Assembly (NCBI GenBank): GCA_022842595.1
Contig: JALHPF010000014.1
Span: forward strand, 62,001-126,000
Reading direction: 5' to 3'
Source of the DNA: Rubrivivax sp.
Lineage (GTDB): Bacteria > Pseudomonadota > Gammaproteobacteria > Burkholderiales > Burkholderiaceae_C
Length of the DNA stretch: 64,000 nt
Shown here: one piece after another, positions 24,878 to 33,852 of the stretch
Position numbering within the stretch: the stretch's first letter is position 1
Layout: the number at the start of each line of letters is the position of its first letter
Notes under the pieces: model-generated
Database searches by the model: none
Told to the model about the DNA's origin: nothing
What the model saw: only the letters and a program-made list of their open reading frames with translations
Translations under genes and position numbers: made by a program

Positions 24878-25804
24878 TCAGACGGCGGTCAGCCATTCGG
24901 CGTACTTGGGATTGCGGCCGTTGACGATGTCGAAGAAGGCGCTCTGGATCTTCTCGGTGATCGGCCCCCGGCTGCCGGCGCCGAGTTCGATGCGGTCGAG
25001 TTCGCGGATCGGCGTGACTTCGGCGGCAGTGCCGGTGAAGAAGGCCTCGTCGCAGATGTAGACCTCGTCGCGGGTGATGCGCTTTTCCTTCAGCGTCAGG
25101 CCGAGGTCGTTGCAGATGTTGAAGATGGTGTCGCGGGTGATGCCGTTGAGCGCGCCGGCGCTGAGGTCGGGGGTGTAGACCACGCCCTTCTTGATGACGA
25201 AGAGGTTTTCGCCGGCGCCTTCGCTGACGAAGCCGCTGGGGTCGAGCAGCAGGGCCTCGTCGTAGCCTTCGTCGGTGGCTTCCATGTTCGCCAGGATGCT
25301 GTTGGTGTAGTTGCTCACCGCCTTGGCCTGCGTCATGGTGATGTTGACGTGGTGGCGCGTGAAGCTGCTGGTCTTCACGCGGATGCCGCGGCGCATGCCT
25401 TCTTCGCCCAGGTAGGCACCCCAGGGCCAGGCGGCCACCATGATGTGGATGTCGTTGCCCTTGGGGCTGACGCCCAGCTTCTTGTCGCCGATCCAGATCA
25501 GCGGTCGCAGGTAGCAGCTCTCGAGCTTGTTTTCGCGCACCACCAGGCGCTGCGCCTCGGACACCTCGGCCGGCGTGAACGGGATCTTCATGCGCAGGAT
25601 CTTGGCGCTGTTGAACAGCCGCTCGGTGTGTTCCTGCAGGCGGAAGATGGCGGTCGGGCCGGCCGTCGTCTTGTAGGCGCGCACGCCTTCGAAGGCGCCG
25701 CAGCCGTAATGCAGCGTGTGTGTCAGGACATGGATCTTCGCGTCGCGCCATTCGACCAGCTGGCCGTCCATCCAGATCTTGCCGTCGCGGTCGGACATCG
25801 ACAT
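24878..25804 (-). CDS. ilvE: branched-chain amino acid aminotransferase
   Basis: IlvE transfers amino groups between glutamate and the keto acids of leucine, isoleucine and valine using PLP. The 308-residue length is typical of class IV aminotransferases. Family text includes HTLHYGCGAFEGVRAY, the Lys in AKAVSNYTNSILA that should bind PLP, DEALLLDPSGFVSEGAGENLFV, GITRDTI and EVYICDEAFFTGTAAEVTP. I chose ATG 25804, preceded by AGGAG at a good distance. A second ATG lies two codons on. The zf-CHCC gene follows directly. Confidence 0.94.
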   Translation of the reverse strand: MSMSDRDGKIWMDGQLVEWRDAKIHVLTHTLHYGCGAFEGVRAYKTTAGPTAIFRLQEHTERLFNSAKILRMKIPFTPAEVSEAQRLVVRENKLESCYLRPLIWIGDKKLGVSPKGNDIHIMVAAWPWGAYLGEEGMRRGIRVKTSSFTRHHVNITMTQAKAVSNYTNSILANMEATDEGYDEALLLDPSGFVSEGAGENLFVIKKGVVYTPDLSAGALNGITRDTIFNICNDLGLTLKEKRITRDEVYICDEAFFTGTAAEVTPIRELDRIELGAGSRGPITEKIQSAFFDIVNGRNPKYAEWLTAV

Positions 25805-25835
25805 GAGGAAACTCCTGTGTTGGGTTGGGCCGATT

Positions 25836-26288
25836 TTAGGCGCCAGCGTCGGTGGCCACGGCATCGGCACGCTGCAGCCGCCAGGCCGTGACGCGGCCAT
25901 GCTGCAGGTCGACCTCGACGCGGTCGCCACCGGCGTCCTGCCAGGCGAAGGTCTCGTCGACGGCCTCGACCCCGGTGGCCAGCGGCGTGCCCAGGCTGCG
26001 CGTGAGTTTGAGCACTTCGACCAGGCGCAGGCCGGTGCGCAGCCCGGCATGCAGCATCACGGCGTTGTCGATGACCCCGACCGGTCGGCCGGCAGCGGCG
26101 CGCATGGCCCGCAGCGCGCGGCTGAACTGCAGCAGCATCCAGAACACGACGACGGTGAGTGCCAGCACCAGGCCCGGCCAGCCGTAGCTGAAGAAGCCGA
26201 CGACCACCGCGGCCAGCGCCAGGCCCCAGCCGATGGCGGCGCTCGCGGAGAATCCGGCCGATGCACGAGTTGGAAGTTTTGTCGACAT
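25836..26288 (-). CDS. conserved hypothetical membrane protein
   Basis: This 150-residue protein has two adjacent hydrophobic segments (about residues 18-35 and 37-54), then a soluble tail that starts ALRAMRAAAGRPVGVIDNAVMLHAGLRTG and ends in a beta-rich part. I know similar short proteins next to ilvE in Burkholderiales but no function; annotation as glycerate kinase in some databases is not supported by anything seen here. Its start lies inside the start of the divergent glycosyltransferase gene, so the two 5' ends overlap by 28 bases unless one start is wrong. Confidence 0.65.
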   Translation of the reverse strand: MSTKLPTRASAGFSASAAIGWGLALAAVVVGFFSYGWPGLVLALTVVVFWMLLQFSRALRAMRAAAGRPVGVIDNAVMLHAGLRTGLRLVEVLKLTRSLGTPLATGVEAVDETFAWQDAGGDRVEVDLQHGRVTAWRLQRADAVATDAGA

Positions 26289-27037
26289 GGGTGATCAATC
26301 TGGACCGCGCGCCCGAGCGGCTGGCCCGCATCCGCGCCCAGCTCACGGGCCTGGGGCTGCCTTTCACGCGACTGCCAGCGGTGGACGCCCAGCGGCTGCT
26401 GCCCGCGCAGCGCGCCCAGCTCGATGACAGCACCTACCAGCGCCGCCACGGCATGACGCCGGTCCTGGGCGAGCTGGGATGTTACCTGTCGCATGTGGCG
26501 GTGATGAACGCCTTCCTGTCCAGCCCGGCACGCTTTGCGCTGGTACTGGAAGACGACGTGATCCTGCGCCCCAGCCTGCCCGCCGTGCTGCAAGGGCTGG
26601 TGGCGAAGGCGGACCGCTGGGACATGGTGAAGTTATCGGCCGTGCACTCGGGCACGCCGGTGGCGGTGGCCGACATCGCGCCCGGCCATGCGCTGGCCGT
26701 GATGCTCAGCCGCTGCACCGGCAGCAGCGCCTACCTCATCAACCGTGCCGCCGCCCAGGCCTACCTGCGCCAGCCCGGCGGCCTGCTGCCGATGACCCTG
26801 CCCTACGACCATGTCTTCGACCAGGGCTGGCGTTTCGGGCTCAAGGTGCGGCTCGTCACGCCCACCCCCTGCGGCCACGACGAGCAGATCGCCAGCACCA
26901 TCGTGGCGCCGCCTGGCGCCAGCCGAAAGTTCCACTGGACGCGGCGCTTGCCGGCATTCGCCTACCGGCTGCGCAACGAGGCGCAGCGCCTCGCCCACGG
27001 ACTGGGTCAGCTGCTGCGCGAACCTCGTCGCACCTGA
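26261..27037 (+). CDS. glycosyltransferase family 25 protein
   Basis: This 258-residue protein begins with the GT25 hallmark VINLDRAPERLARI and contains GELGCYLSHVAVMNAF and ALVLEDDVIL (the DxD-like acidic motif, about residues 99-108), then GSSAYLINRAAAQAYL. GT25 enzymes add galactose or similar sugars to lipooligosaccharide or capsule in Gram-negative bacteria. ATG 26261 has a GGAG ten bases upstream. GTG 26291, at the conserved VINLD, would avoid the overlap with the divergent gene but lacks a clear ribosome site. Donor and acceptor are unknown. Confidence 0.85.
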   Translation: MHELEVLSTWVINLDRAPERLARIRAQLTGLGLPFTRLPAVDAQRLLPAQRAQLDDSTYQRRHGMTPVLGELGCYLSHVAVMNAFLSSPARFALVLEDDVILRPSLPAVLQGLVAKADRWDMVKLSAVHSGTPVAVADIAPGHALAVMLSRCTGSSAYLINRAAAQAYLRQPGGLLPMTLPYDHVFDQGWRFGLKVRLVTPTPCGHDEQIASTIVAPPGASRKFHWTRRLPAFAYRLRNEAQRLAHGLGQLLREPRRT

Positions 27038-27059
27038 GCCGCCGAGACGGCTGGATCGA

Positions 27060-27332
27060 CTACAGCGGCCGCGCGCCGACGTCGGCGCGCACGGCCGCCG
27101 GCAGCTTGTTCAGGATGAAGCGGATCGCCAGCGGCACCAGCACGATGTCGTCGACCAGGCCCAGGAAAGGAATGAACTCCGGGATCAGGTCGACCGGCGA
27201 CAGCAGGTACAGCACCACCCCGGCCGTGGCCAGCTTCAGCCAGCCAGGCGACAGCGGGTGCCGCAGGGCACGCCACAGGGCCATGGCATCGCCGCGCACG
27301 ACAGTCCACAACAGGGCCAGACGTTTCCACAT
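27060..27332 (-). CDS. DUF1232 (YkvA-like) small membrane protein
   Basis: This 90-residue protein carries the DUF1232 core: a hydrophobic segment ending in LYLLSPVDLIPEFIPFLGLVDDIVLVPLAIRFI. The SPxDLIPxxIPxxGxxDD pattern is diagnostic. Function is unknown; members are small inner membrane proteins. I start at ATG 27332, which has GGGAGG 8 bases upstream. A TTG ten codons earlier is less likely. The convergent glycosyltransferase ends 22 bases away. Confidence 0.85.
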   Translation of the reverse strand: MWKRLALLWTVVRGDAMALWRALRHPLSPGWLKLATAGVVLYLLSPVDLIPEFIPFLGLVDDIVLVPLAIRFILNKLPAAVRADVGARPL

Positions 27333-27392
27333 GACGCGCACCTCCCGGGGCTTGCTAGACAACAGGCCGACAGATGGGCCCGCGGCCGCACT

Positions 27393-28766
27393 TTACAAGC
27401 CGCGAACGACGTCGATGGCCTGTTCGATGCGCTCGACCGCATGCACCGTCAGGCCTTCGATCGGCTTCTTCGGCGCATTGGCCTTGGGCACCAGGGCCAC
27501 GCTGAAGCCGAGCTTGGCCGCTTCCTTCAGCCGTTCCTGGCCGCGCGGAGCCGGCCGCACCTCGCCGGCCAGGCCGACCTCACCAAAGGCGATGAAGCCA
27601 CGCGGCAGCGGCTTGCCACGCAGGCTGCTCTGGATGGCCAGGAGCACCGCCAGGTCGGCCGCCGGCTCGCCGATGCGCACGCCGCCCACTGCATTGACGA
27701 ACACGTCCTGGTCCATGCAGGCCACGCCGGCATGGCGGTGCAGCACGGCCAGCAGCATCGCCAGGCGGTCACGGTCCAGGCCCACCGAGAGCCGCCGCGG
27801 GCTCGGCCCGCCGCTGTCGACCAGCGCCTGCAGTTCCACCAGCAGTGGCCGCGTGCCTTCCAGCGTCACCATCACGCAGCTGCCCGGCACGGGTTCGCCG
27901 TGAGTGGAAAGGAAGATCGCGCTCGGGTTGCTGACGCCCTTCAGGCCCCTTTCCGTCATCGCGAACACACCGATCTCGTTGACCGCGCCGAAGCGGTTCT
28001 TGATGGCACGCACCAGGCGGAAGCTGCTGTGGGTGTCGCCCTCGAAATACAGCACGGTGTCGACGATGTGCTCGAGCACACGCGGCCCGGCCAGCGCGCC
28101 TTCCTTCGTGACATGCCCCACCAGCACGATGGCGCAGCCGCTGGTCTTGGCCAGGCGGGTGAGCTGGGCCGCACATTCACGCACCTGGGCGACCGAGCCC
28201 GGCGCCGAGCTGAGCTGGTCGGAATACACCGTCTGGATCGAATCGACGACGCAGAACGCCGGCTGCTCGCTGTCCAGCGCCGCGGCGATGCGTTCGAGCT
28301 GGATCTCGGCCAGCACCCGCACCCCCGTGCCCGGCAGGCCCAGGCGGCGCGCACGCAGCGCCACCTGGGCACCGCTTTCCTCGCCGGTGACGTACAGCAC
28401 TTTCATCCGGCCTGACATCGAGTCCAGCGCCTGCAGCAGCAGCGTGCTCTTGCCGATACCCGGGTCGCCGCCGATCAGCACCACGCCGCCGGCGACGATG
28501 CCGCCACCGAGCACGCGGTCCAGTTCTTCCTGGCCGGTGGGCGTGCGTTCGACATCGGTGGCCTCGATTTCGCTGAGCGTCCTCACCACCTGGCGTGCGC
28601 CGGCACTGCCGGCCAGGGACTGGAAACGGCTGGCCTGCTTGCCGCCCGCAGGTTCGATCAGGGCCTCTTCCAGGGTGTTCCACGCGCCGCAGGCCGGGCA
28701 CTTGCCCAGCCACTTGGCAGATTGGCCACCGCAGTCGCGGCAGGTGAAGGTCGTCTTTGCAGCCAT
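27393..28766 (-). CDS. radA: DNA repair protein RadA
   Basis: RadA (Sms) is a RecA-like ATPase that promotes branch migration of recombination intermediates. The 457-residue length is typical. Features in order: an N-terminal four-Cys zinc finger (CRDCGGQSAKWLGKCPACG), Walker A GGDPGIGKST (about 95-104), Walker B around CVVDSIQTVY, the RadA-specific KNRFG motif (about residue 253), and a C-terminal Lon-protease-like domain ending in the IEGLTVHAVERIEQAI segment. In many Burkholderiales radA lies next to alr; here three genes separate them. Confidence 0.96.
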   Translation of the reverse strand: MAAKTTFTCRDCGGQSAKWLGKCPACGAWNTLEEALIEPAGGKQASRFQSLAGSAGARQVVRTLSEIEATDVERTPTGQEELDRVLGGGIVAGGVVLIGGDPGIGKSTLLLQALDSMSGRMKVLYVTGEESGAQVALRARRLGLPGTGVRVLAEIQLERIAAALDSEQPAFCVVDSIQTVYSDQLSSAPGSVAQVRECAAQLTRLAKTSGCAIVLVGHVTKEGALAGPRVLEHIVDTVLYFEGDTHSSFRLVRAIKNRFGAVNEIGVFAMTERGLKGVSNPSAIFLSTHGEPVPGSCVMVTLEGTRPLLVELQALVDSGGPSPRRLSVGLDRDRLAMLLAVLHRHAGVACMDQDVFVNAVGGVRIGEPAADLAVLLAIQSSLRGKPLPRGFIAFGEVGLAGEVRPAPRGQERLKEAAKLGFSVALVPKANAPKKPIEGLTVHAVERIEQAIDVVRGL

Positions 28767-28859
28767 GGGCGGATTGTCGGGCCGTGCCAGCGCGTTGGCC
28801 GCACCGGCAGGCGCCTTGAAACTCGAACCGCGTCTCGAGCCCTGGCGCCTGGCTCGGCT

Positions 28860-30383
28860 TCAAGCCGCCGTGAAATTGCCGTGGAAGCCCAGCGGCAGCG
28901 CGTCGGGCAGGACAGCCTGGGCAATCGGGCCCGCCGCGATGTCGGCCGCCTCCAGCAGGTTCAACACGGTCGCCTGCTGTGCCGCGTCGAAGGTCGTGCC
29001 CAGCACCCAGGCGTCCAGCTCGCCGCTGCGGCCGGGCTTGGGCACCAGCACATGTTCCTCGGCGATCACCTGCGCGCCGTAGTCGAAGCGCTGCAGGCGA
29101 CCGCTGGGCAGATGCGACAGCTGGATGCCATGCAGCAGCCCGCCGTCACGGCCCTCGAACCGCTTCCAGCCCGCGCCCGACAGCAGCCACTGCGCCGCTG
29201 CCGGCCCGCCCAGGCCGATGCGGCGGGGGTCGATGCGCGGGAACTCCACGTTGCCGGGCCTTTGCTCGACCTGGACACGACCGGTGGTCATGTCCAGGCG
29301 CGCCAGCTGGAGCAGCGAATCACCGGCCGGCATGCGCTCGCCCGCCATCAGGGCCACCGCACCGCGGTCCAGGAACGACACATCGGGCGCGCCGATGAAG
29401 CTGAGCACCACCGTGCCGTCGCCGGCTTCGTGCGCGTTTCCGATATGAAAGACCATCTGCGGCGGCAGTTCGAACACCCGCCGCCGGCTGATGTCGGCCT
29501 TGTCCATGACCAGGATGCGCAGCGGCTCGCCCGGGTCCAGTGCAAACCGGCGCGGGCCATCGCCCACGGCGCGGGCGAAGTCGAGCTTCACCGGCGGCAG
29601 CGGCACGACCAGGTAACGCCCGGTCACCGCCATGTCGTGCACCATGCCGCCCGGATAGGGCGAACTGCCATGCTGGAAATTCACCAGCCGGCCGTCCGGC
29701 CCGACCTGCCAGACCACGAGATGGCGACCCATGGTGCCGATGTTCCACAGGTGACCGGCGGCGTCCACCTTGGGGTGGGCGGTGAACGGCAGCCCCGCGA
29801 GGTCGGCGCGCCAGGTGACCGGCCCCTGGGTGCTCAGATCGGCAGGGTCCAGGCCGTAGGCCGAGCCGCCTTCCCACATCGCCAGCACCCGGCCGGCATG
29901 TTCCAGCGCATTGGTGTTGGCAGGGTTGACGCTGTCAGGGCCCGTGATGGGCGGGCCACCTTCGATGGCGGTGCCCAGGGCGTTGAAGAGGAAGCGGCCA
30001 GCCTTGCGCTCGGCCTGGAGTTTGCTCGTCTGCACCAGCCGCCCGCGGTGGCTGAGTTCGCCGCCGGTCAAGGTGAACTGCTGGACCATGCCATCACCGT
30101 CGAACCAATGGTGATAGCGCTGGCCGTCGCGTTCGAACAGCGCCGGACCGTTGCGGTAGAACCTGCCGCGCAGGGCCTCGGGCCAATGGCCGCGCTTGAC
30201 GAGCCTGGCGGAATGGCGCTCGCCGCTGGCATCGTCGACGCCGCGCAGCGGCGTCAGAAGCGGATTGGCGGCCAGGCGCGCCTGGATCGCGGCGGCAGCG
30301 GCGGGCCGAGCCTGGGCCTGGGCCAGCAGCCCTGGCGCCAGACTGGCCGCGGCCAGGCCTTGAAGAACGCAGCGGCGGCTCAC
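28860..30383 (-). CDS. carotenoid oxygenase family protein (RPE65/CCD type)
   Basis: This 507-residue protein belongs to the iron-dependent carotenoid cleavage oxygenases, which split carotenoids, stilbenes or lignin-derived alkenes. The four iron-binding His are visible: His203 (TAHPK), His249 (GGMVHD), His313 (VFHIGNA) and His501 near the C-terminus (LGFHGNF). Other family text is GRFYRNGPALFER and YHHWFDGDGMV. The N-terminus (SRRCVLQGLAAASLAPGLLAQAQA) looks like a signal peptide with a twin-arginine-like start, so it may be exported, unusual for this family. GTG 30383 overlaps the stop of the DUF2141 gene as GTGA and has GAGGA 7 bases upstream. Substrate unknown. Confidence 0.9.
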   Translation of the reverse strand: MSRRCVLQGLAAASLAPGLLAQAQARPAAAAAIQARLAANPLLTPLRGVDDASGERHSARLVKRGHWPEALRGRFYRNGPALFERDGQRYHHWFDGDGMVQQFTLTGGELSHRGRLVQTSKLQAERKAGRFLFNALGTAIEGGPPITGPDSVNPANTNALEHAGRVLAMWEGGSAYGLDPADLSTQGPVTWRADLAGLPFTAHPKVDAAGHLWNIGTMGRHLVVWQVGPDGRLVNFQHGSSPYPGGMVHDMAVTGRYLVVPLPPVKLDFARAVGDGPRRFALDPGEPLRILVMDKADISRRRVFELPPQMVFHIGNAHEAGDGTVVLSFIGAPDVSFLDRGAVALMAGERMPAGDSLLQLARLDMTTGRVQVEQRPGNVEFPRIDPRRIGLGGPAAAQWLLSGAGWKRFEGRDGGLLHGIQLSHLPSGRLQRFDYGAQVIAEEHVLVPKPGRSGELDAWVLGTTFDAAQQATVLNLLEAADIAAGPIAQAVLPDALPLGFHGNFTAA

Positions 30384-30790
30384 TGCGACATCCTCACGAC
30401 GAGCGGCTGGCCTTCGAGCGCCACGCGCGACGTATCCCACTTCGGCCCCATCATGCCCGGGCTGCCCGAAGCGCCCCAAGGCTCGGTCGGCAGACCCAGC
30501 AGATTGCTGCCCATCTTGCCGTCGCTGTCCAGGTCCTGGAAGAGCATCAGCGCAACCTGCGGACCGGTCAGACCGCAGATCTCGAAGCGCATCGTCGACT
30601 CGGCCGCCGCCAGGCGCAGCGCCGCCACCGGCTTGCGGCCGAAGCTGGCTTCGTCGTTGAAGGCAGAAACCATCAGGAAGCCCTGCTGCGGTCGCACGTT
30701 CTGCACTTCGACGCGGGCACAGCCGTCGGCGGCCTGGGTGGTGGTGGCAGCAGCGGCCAGCAGGGCGGCAAGGAGTGCGAGTCGGCGCAT
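30380..30790 (-). CDS. DUF2141 exported protein
   Basis: The 136-residue precursor has a signal peptide (MRRLALLAALLAAAATTTQA) and a DUF2141 body, recognised by the IEV-type beta start (RVEVQNVRPQQGFLMVSAFND), a central ICGLTGPQVALMLFQDLDSDGKMGSNLLGLPTEPWGAS-like stretch, and a terminal VALEGQPLVVRM strand. Function is unknown; members are periplasmic or outer-membrane beta-sandwich proteins. It is translationally coupled to the carotenoid oxygenase gene by GTGA, which suggests a shared pathway. ATG 30790 has CGGAG 7 bases upstream. Confidence 0.85.
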   Translation of the reverse strand: MRRLALLAALLAAAATTTQAADGCARVEVQNVRPQQGFLMVSAFNDEASFGRKPVAALRLAAAESTMRFEICGLTGPQVALMLFQDLDSDGKMGSNLLGLPTEPWGASGSPGMMGPKWDTSRVALEGQPLVVRMSQ

Positions 30791-30950
30791 GTCGGATCTC
30801 CGGGTGGGGGGTGCAAGGCTTCGCATTCTTCGCAGCCCACCGCACCACCGCATCGGCTCTGCGACCAAGCGTCGGCGCTCGGCGCGAATCGCGGATTGAC
30901 CTGCGCCAGATGCGGCCCCCCTGGGCCAGCACCTCCCGCTGCGGTGGCGA

Positions 30951-31361
30951 TCACTCGCTGATGCGCTGCCGCCCTGCCTTCACTTCACCCCGCCGCGCCT
31001 TGCCTTCCAGTCGCCGCCGCCTCGATGCGCGTGTCGGCTTCGTGGCCACCCGAGGCAATTCGGGCGCCAGCACGGCGTCCAGCAAGGCCTGCAGGCGCGC
31101 CAGCGCGTCGGCCTGGTTGCGCGGCAGGCTGCGGTGGGTCTGGGCCTTGATGACGACGACACCGTCGCCGCTGATGCGCTGGTCAGGCCAGCCACGCAGG
31201 CGTTCCTTCACTTCGTCGGGCAGACCGGAAGCAGCGATATCGAAGCGCAGGTGGGCCGCGCTCGAAACCTTGTTGACGTTCTGGCCGCCAGCGCCTTGCG
31301 AGCGCACGGCCGTGAACTCGACGTCGGCCGGGTCGATGGCGATCGGCCGGAACTGGCTCAC
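30951..31361 (-). CDS. arfB: alternative ribosome-rescue factor ArfB (peptidyl-tRNA hydrolase)
   Basis: ArfB (YaeJ) enters stalled ribosomes and hydrolyses peptidyl-tRNA. The 136-residue protein has the release-factor GGQ motif in [25 protein letters not shown] context (residues about 22-40) and the basic C-terminal tail ([24 protein letters not shown]) that inserts in the empty mRNA channel. I start at GTG 31361, which overlaps the alr stop as GTGA. A longer in-frame start at 31406 would lie inside alr. Confidence 0.92.
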   Translation of the reverse strand: MSQFRPIAIDPADVEFTAVRSQGAGGQNVNKVSSAAHLRFDIAASGLPDEVKERLRGWPDQRISGDGVVVIKAQTHRSLPRNQADALARLQALLDAVLAPELPRVATKPTRASRRRRLEGKARRGEVKAGRQRISE

Positions 31362-32449
31362 GCCGCTGGCAAGGCCGAGATCGGCACACGCGGCGCCACG
31401 GCGCACATCAGTTCATAGCCGATGGTGCCCGCGGCCTGTGCCACTTCGTCGATGGCCAGCACGCTGCCCCCGGGCCCGCAACCCCACAGCGTGACTTCGC
31501 TGCCGATACCGGCGTCGGGCAGGGCCGACAAGTCGACCGCCAGCATGTCCATCGACACCCGGCCCACCGTCCCGGTGCGGTGGCCATTCACCAGCACGGG
31601 TGTGCCGGTGCCGCAGTGGCGCGGGTAACCGTCGGCATAACCACAGGCGGCGATGCCGATGCGCATCGCCTGCCCGGCCACGAAGCGGCTGCCGTAGCCG
31701 ACGGTGTCACCGGGCTGAAGCTGTTGCGTGGCGATCAGCTTCGACCGCAGCGTCATCGCCGGCTGCAGTTGCCAGTGGCCGATGTCGTGCTCGGGGTGGT
31801 CGGGTGCACTGCCGTAGACCAGGATGCCGGCGCGCACCCAGTCGCTCTTCAGGCCGTGGCGCAAAGTGGCCGCGCTGTTGCTCAGGCTGCGCTCGCCCGG
31901 CAGGTCGCTGGTGGCGGCGTCGAAGCGGGCCATCTGCGCGGCCACGCCGCGCTCGCCATCGGCGTCGGCAAAGTGCGTCATCAGCGTCACTTCCTCGACC
32001 TGCGGCAGCGCGTTCAAGCGTGCCCAGGCGCTGCGAAATGCTGCTGGGGTGAAGCCCAGCCGGTTCATGCCGCTGTTCATCTTCAGGAACACGCGGTGCG
32101 GCGTCTGCGTCTTGTGCGCCGCGAGCCAGTCGATCTGCTCGCTGCAATGAACCACATGCCACAGGCCCAGGCGAGAGCACAGCTCCAGGTCGCGCGGCTC
32201 GAAGACGCCTTCCAGCAGCAGGATCGGACCGCGCCAGTCCAGCGCGCGGACGATCTCGGCCTCCTGCAGGTCGAGCAGAGCAAAGCCGTCGGCGCCACGC
32301 AGGCCGGCGAACGCGCGTTCGATGCCGTGGCCGTAGGCATTGGCCTTGACGACGGCCCAGACGCGGGCGTCCGGCGCAGCCGCCCGGGCACGTGCCAGGT
32401 TGTGCGCCAGGGCGTCCGTGTGCACCAAGGCTTGGATGGGGCGGGGCAT
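31358..32449 (-). CDS. alr: alanine racemase
   Basis: Alr makes D-alanine for peptidoglycan with PLP. The 363-residue length is typical. The PLP Lys is Lys35 in [12 protein letters not shown]. Other family text includes [55 protein letters not shown] (holding the second catalytic Tyr) and [16 protein letters not shown] 32449 gives the usual N-terminus. It is divergent from lplT and overlaps arfB downstream as GTGA. Confidence 0.96.
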   Translation of the reverse strand: MPRPIQALVHTDALAHNLARARAAAPDARVWAVVKANAYGHGIERAFAGLRGADGFALLDLQEAEIVRALDWRGPILLLEGVFEPRDLELCSRLGLWHVVHCSEQIDWLAAHKTQTPHRVFLKMNSGMNRLGFTPAAFRSAWARLNALPQVEEVTLMTHFADADGERGVAAQMARFDAATSDLPGERSLSNSAATLRHGLKSDWVRAGILVYGSAPDHPEHDIGHWQLQPAMTLRSKLIATQQLQPGDTVGYGSRFVAGQAMRIGIAACGYADGYPRHCGTGTPVLVNGHRTGTVGRVSMDMLAVDLSALPDAGIGSEVTLWGCGPGGSVLAIDEVAQAAGTIGYELMCAVAPRVPISALPAA

Positions 32450-32570
32450 GCGCCGGATTCTGCCAGCGGCCCCGGCCAAAAAGCTGCGTGCTATAACCCG
32501 GCGCCCCCAAGCAGGAGACAGATCAGGCCGCCGAGCGTGCACCCGCACCGGCAGGCTCAAGCGCGCCGCG

Positions 32571-33848
32571 ATGAAAAAAGGTTTCTCGACAATCATGTCG
32601 GCGCAGTTCTTCAGCTCCCTGGCTGACAACGCGCTGCTGGTAGCCGCCGTCGAGTTGCTGCGCACGAGCCAGGCGCCGACCTGGCAGGTACCGGCGTTGG
32701 CGCCGATGTTCGCGTTGTTCTATGTCGTGCTGGCACCCTTCGTCGGCGCCTTCGCCGACGCCCTGCCCAAGGGCCGCGTGATGTTCATCTCGAACAGCAT
32801 CAAGATCGTCGGCTGCCTGATGATGCTGTTCGGCAGCCACCCGCTGCTGGCCTATGCGGTGGTGGGGCTGGGCGCGGCGGCCTATTCACCCGCCAAGTAC
32901 GGCATCCTGACCGAATTGCTGCCGGCTTCGCAGCTGGTAAAAGGCAACGGCTGGATCGAAGGGCTGACGGTCGGCTCGATCGTGCTGGGGATCCTGCTCG
33001 GAGGGCAGCTCATCGGCGCACGCATCTCCACCTTCCTGCTGGGATTCGACCTGCCCGGGCTGAACACCGGCATCGACACGGCGCCCGAAGCCGCGATCGC
33101 GGCCATCGTCTTCCTTTACGTCACCGCCTCGGTCTTCAACCTGTACATCCCGCGCACGACGGCGCCGCTGCAGCCCATCCAGCATGGCGTGGCCTGGATG
33201 GTGCGCGACTTCTCGCATTGCAACGCCCGGCTGTGGGCCGACAAGCTGGGCCAGATCTCGCTGGCCACGACGACCCTGCTCTGGGGTGTGTTCGGCAACC
33301 TGCGCTTGATCGTGTTTGCCTGGGCGGCAGCAGCGCTGGGCTACAGCACGGCACAGGCCTCGAACCTGGCCGGGGTGGTGGTCATCGGCTCGGTCGCCGG
33401 CGCCGTGACGGCGTCGATCATCACCAAGCTGGACAAGGCGACCAATGTCATCCCGCTGGCCATCGTCGTCGGCCTGCTGATGATCGGCCTGAACGTGATC
33501 CGCGATGTCTGGGTGGCCGCACCGTTCCTGATTCTGCTGGGCGCCCTGTGCGGGTTCCTGATCGTGCCGATGAACGCACTGCTGCAGCATCGCGGGCACA
33601 ACCTGATGGGCGCCGGCCGCTCGATCGCCGTGCAGAATTTCAACGAACAGGCCTGCATCCTGGCGCTGGGCGCGTTCTACGCCGGGATGACGAAGTTCGG
33701 CTTGTCGGCCTTCGTGGCGATCGCCGTCTTCGGCCTGCTCGTGGCGGGAACGATGGAAGCCATCCGCCGCTGGCACCGCCGCAATACCGTCCTGCACCGC
33801 GCCGAGGTTGAACGGCTGCTCGCCATCGCGCGTACCGACGGGCATTGA
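32571..33848 (+). CDS. lplT: lysophospholipid transporter LplT
   Basis: LplT is a major-facilitator-type inner membrane protein that flips lysophospholipids inward for reacylation. The 425-residue length and about 12 hydrophobic segments fit. Typical text is [55 protein letters not shown] and [22 protein letters not shown]. The gene is divergent from alr, a common arrangement in Burkholderiales. A TATAAC at 32492-32497 could be a -10 element. No acyltransferase partner (Aas) is adjacent. Confidence 0.93.
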   Translation: MKKGFSTIMSAQFFSSLADNALLVAAVELLRTSQAPTWQVPALAPMFALFYVVLAPFVGAFADALPKGRVMFISNSIKIVGCLMMLFGSHPLLAYAVVGLGAAAYSPAKYGILTELLPASQLVKGNGWIEGLTVGSIVLGILLGGQLIGARISTFLLGFDLPGLNTGIDTAPEAAIAAIVFLYVTASVFNLYIPRTTAPLQPIQHGVAWMVRDFSHCNARLWADKLGQISLATTTLLWGVFGNLRLIVFAWAAAALGYSTAQASNLAGVVVIGSVAGAVTASIITKLDKATNVIPLAIVVGLLMIGLNVIRDVWVAAPFLILLGALCGFLIVPMNALLQHRGHNLMGAGRSIAVQNFNEQACILALGAFYAGMTKFGLSAFVAIAVFGLLVAGTMEAIRRWHRRNTVLHRAEVERLLAIARTDGH

Positions 33849-33852
33849 GCCG

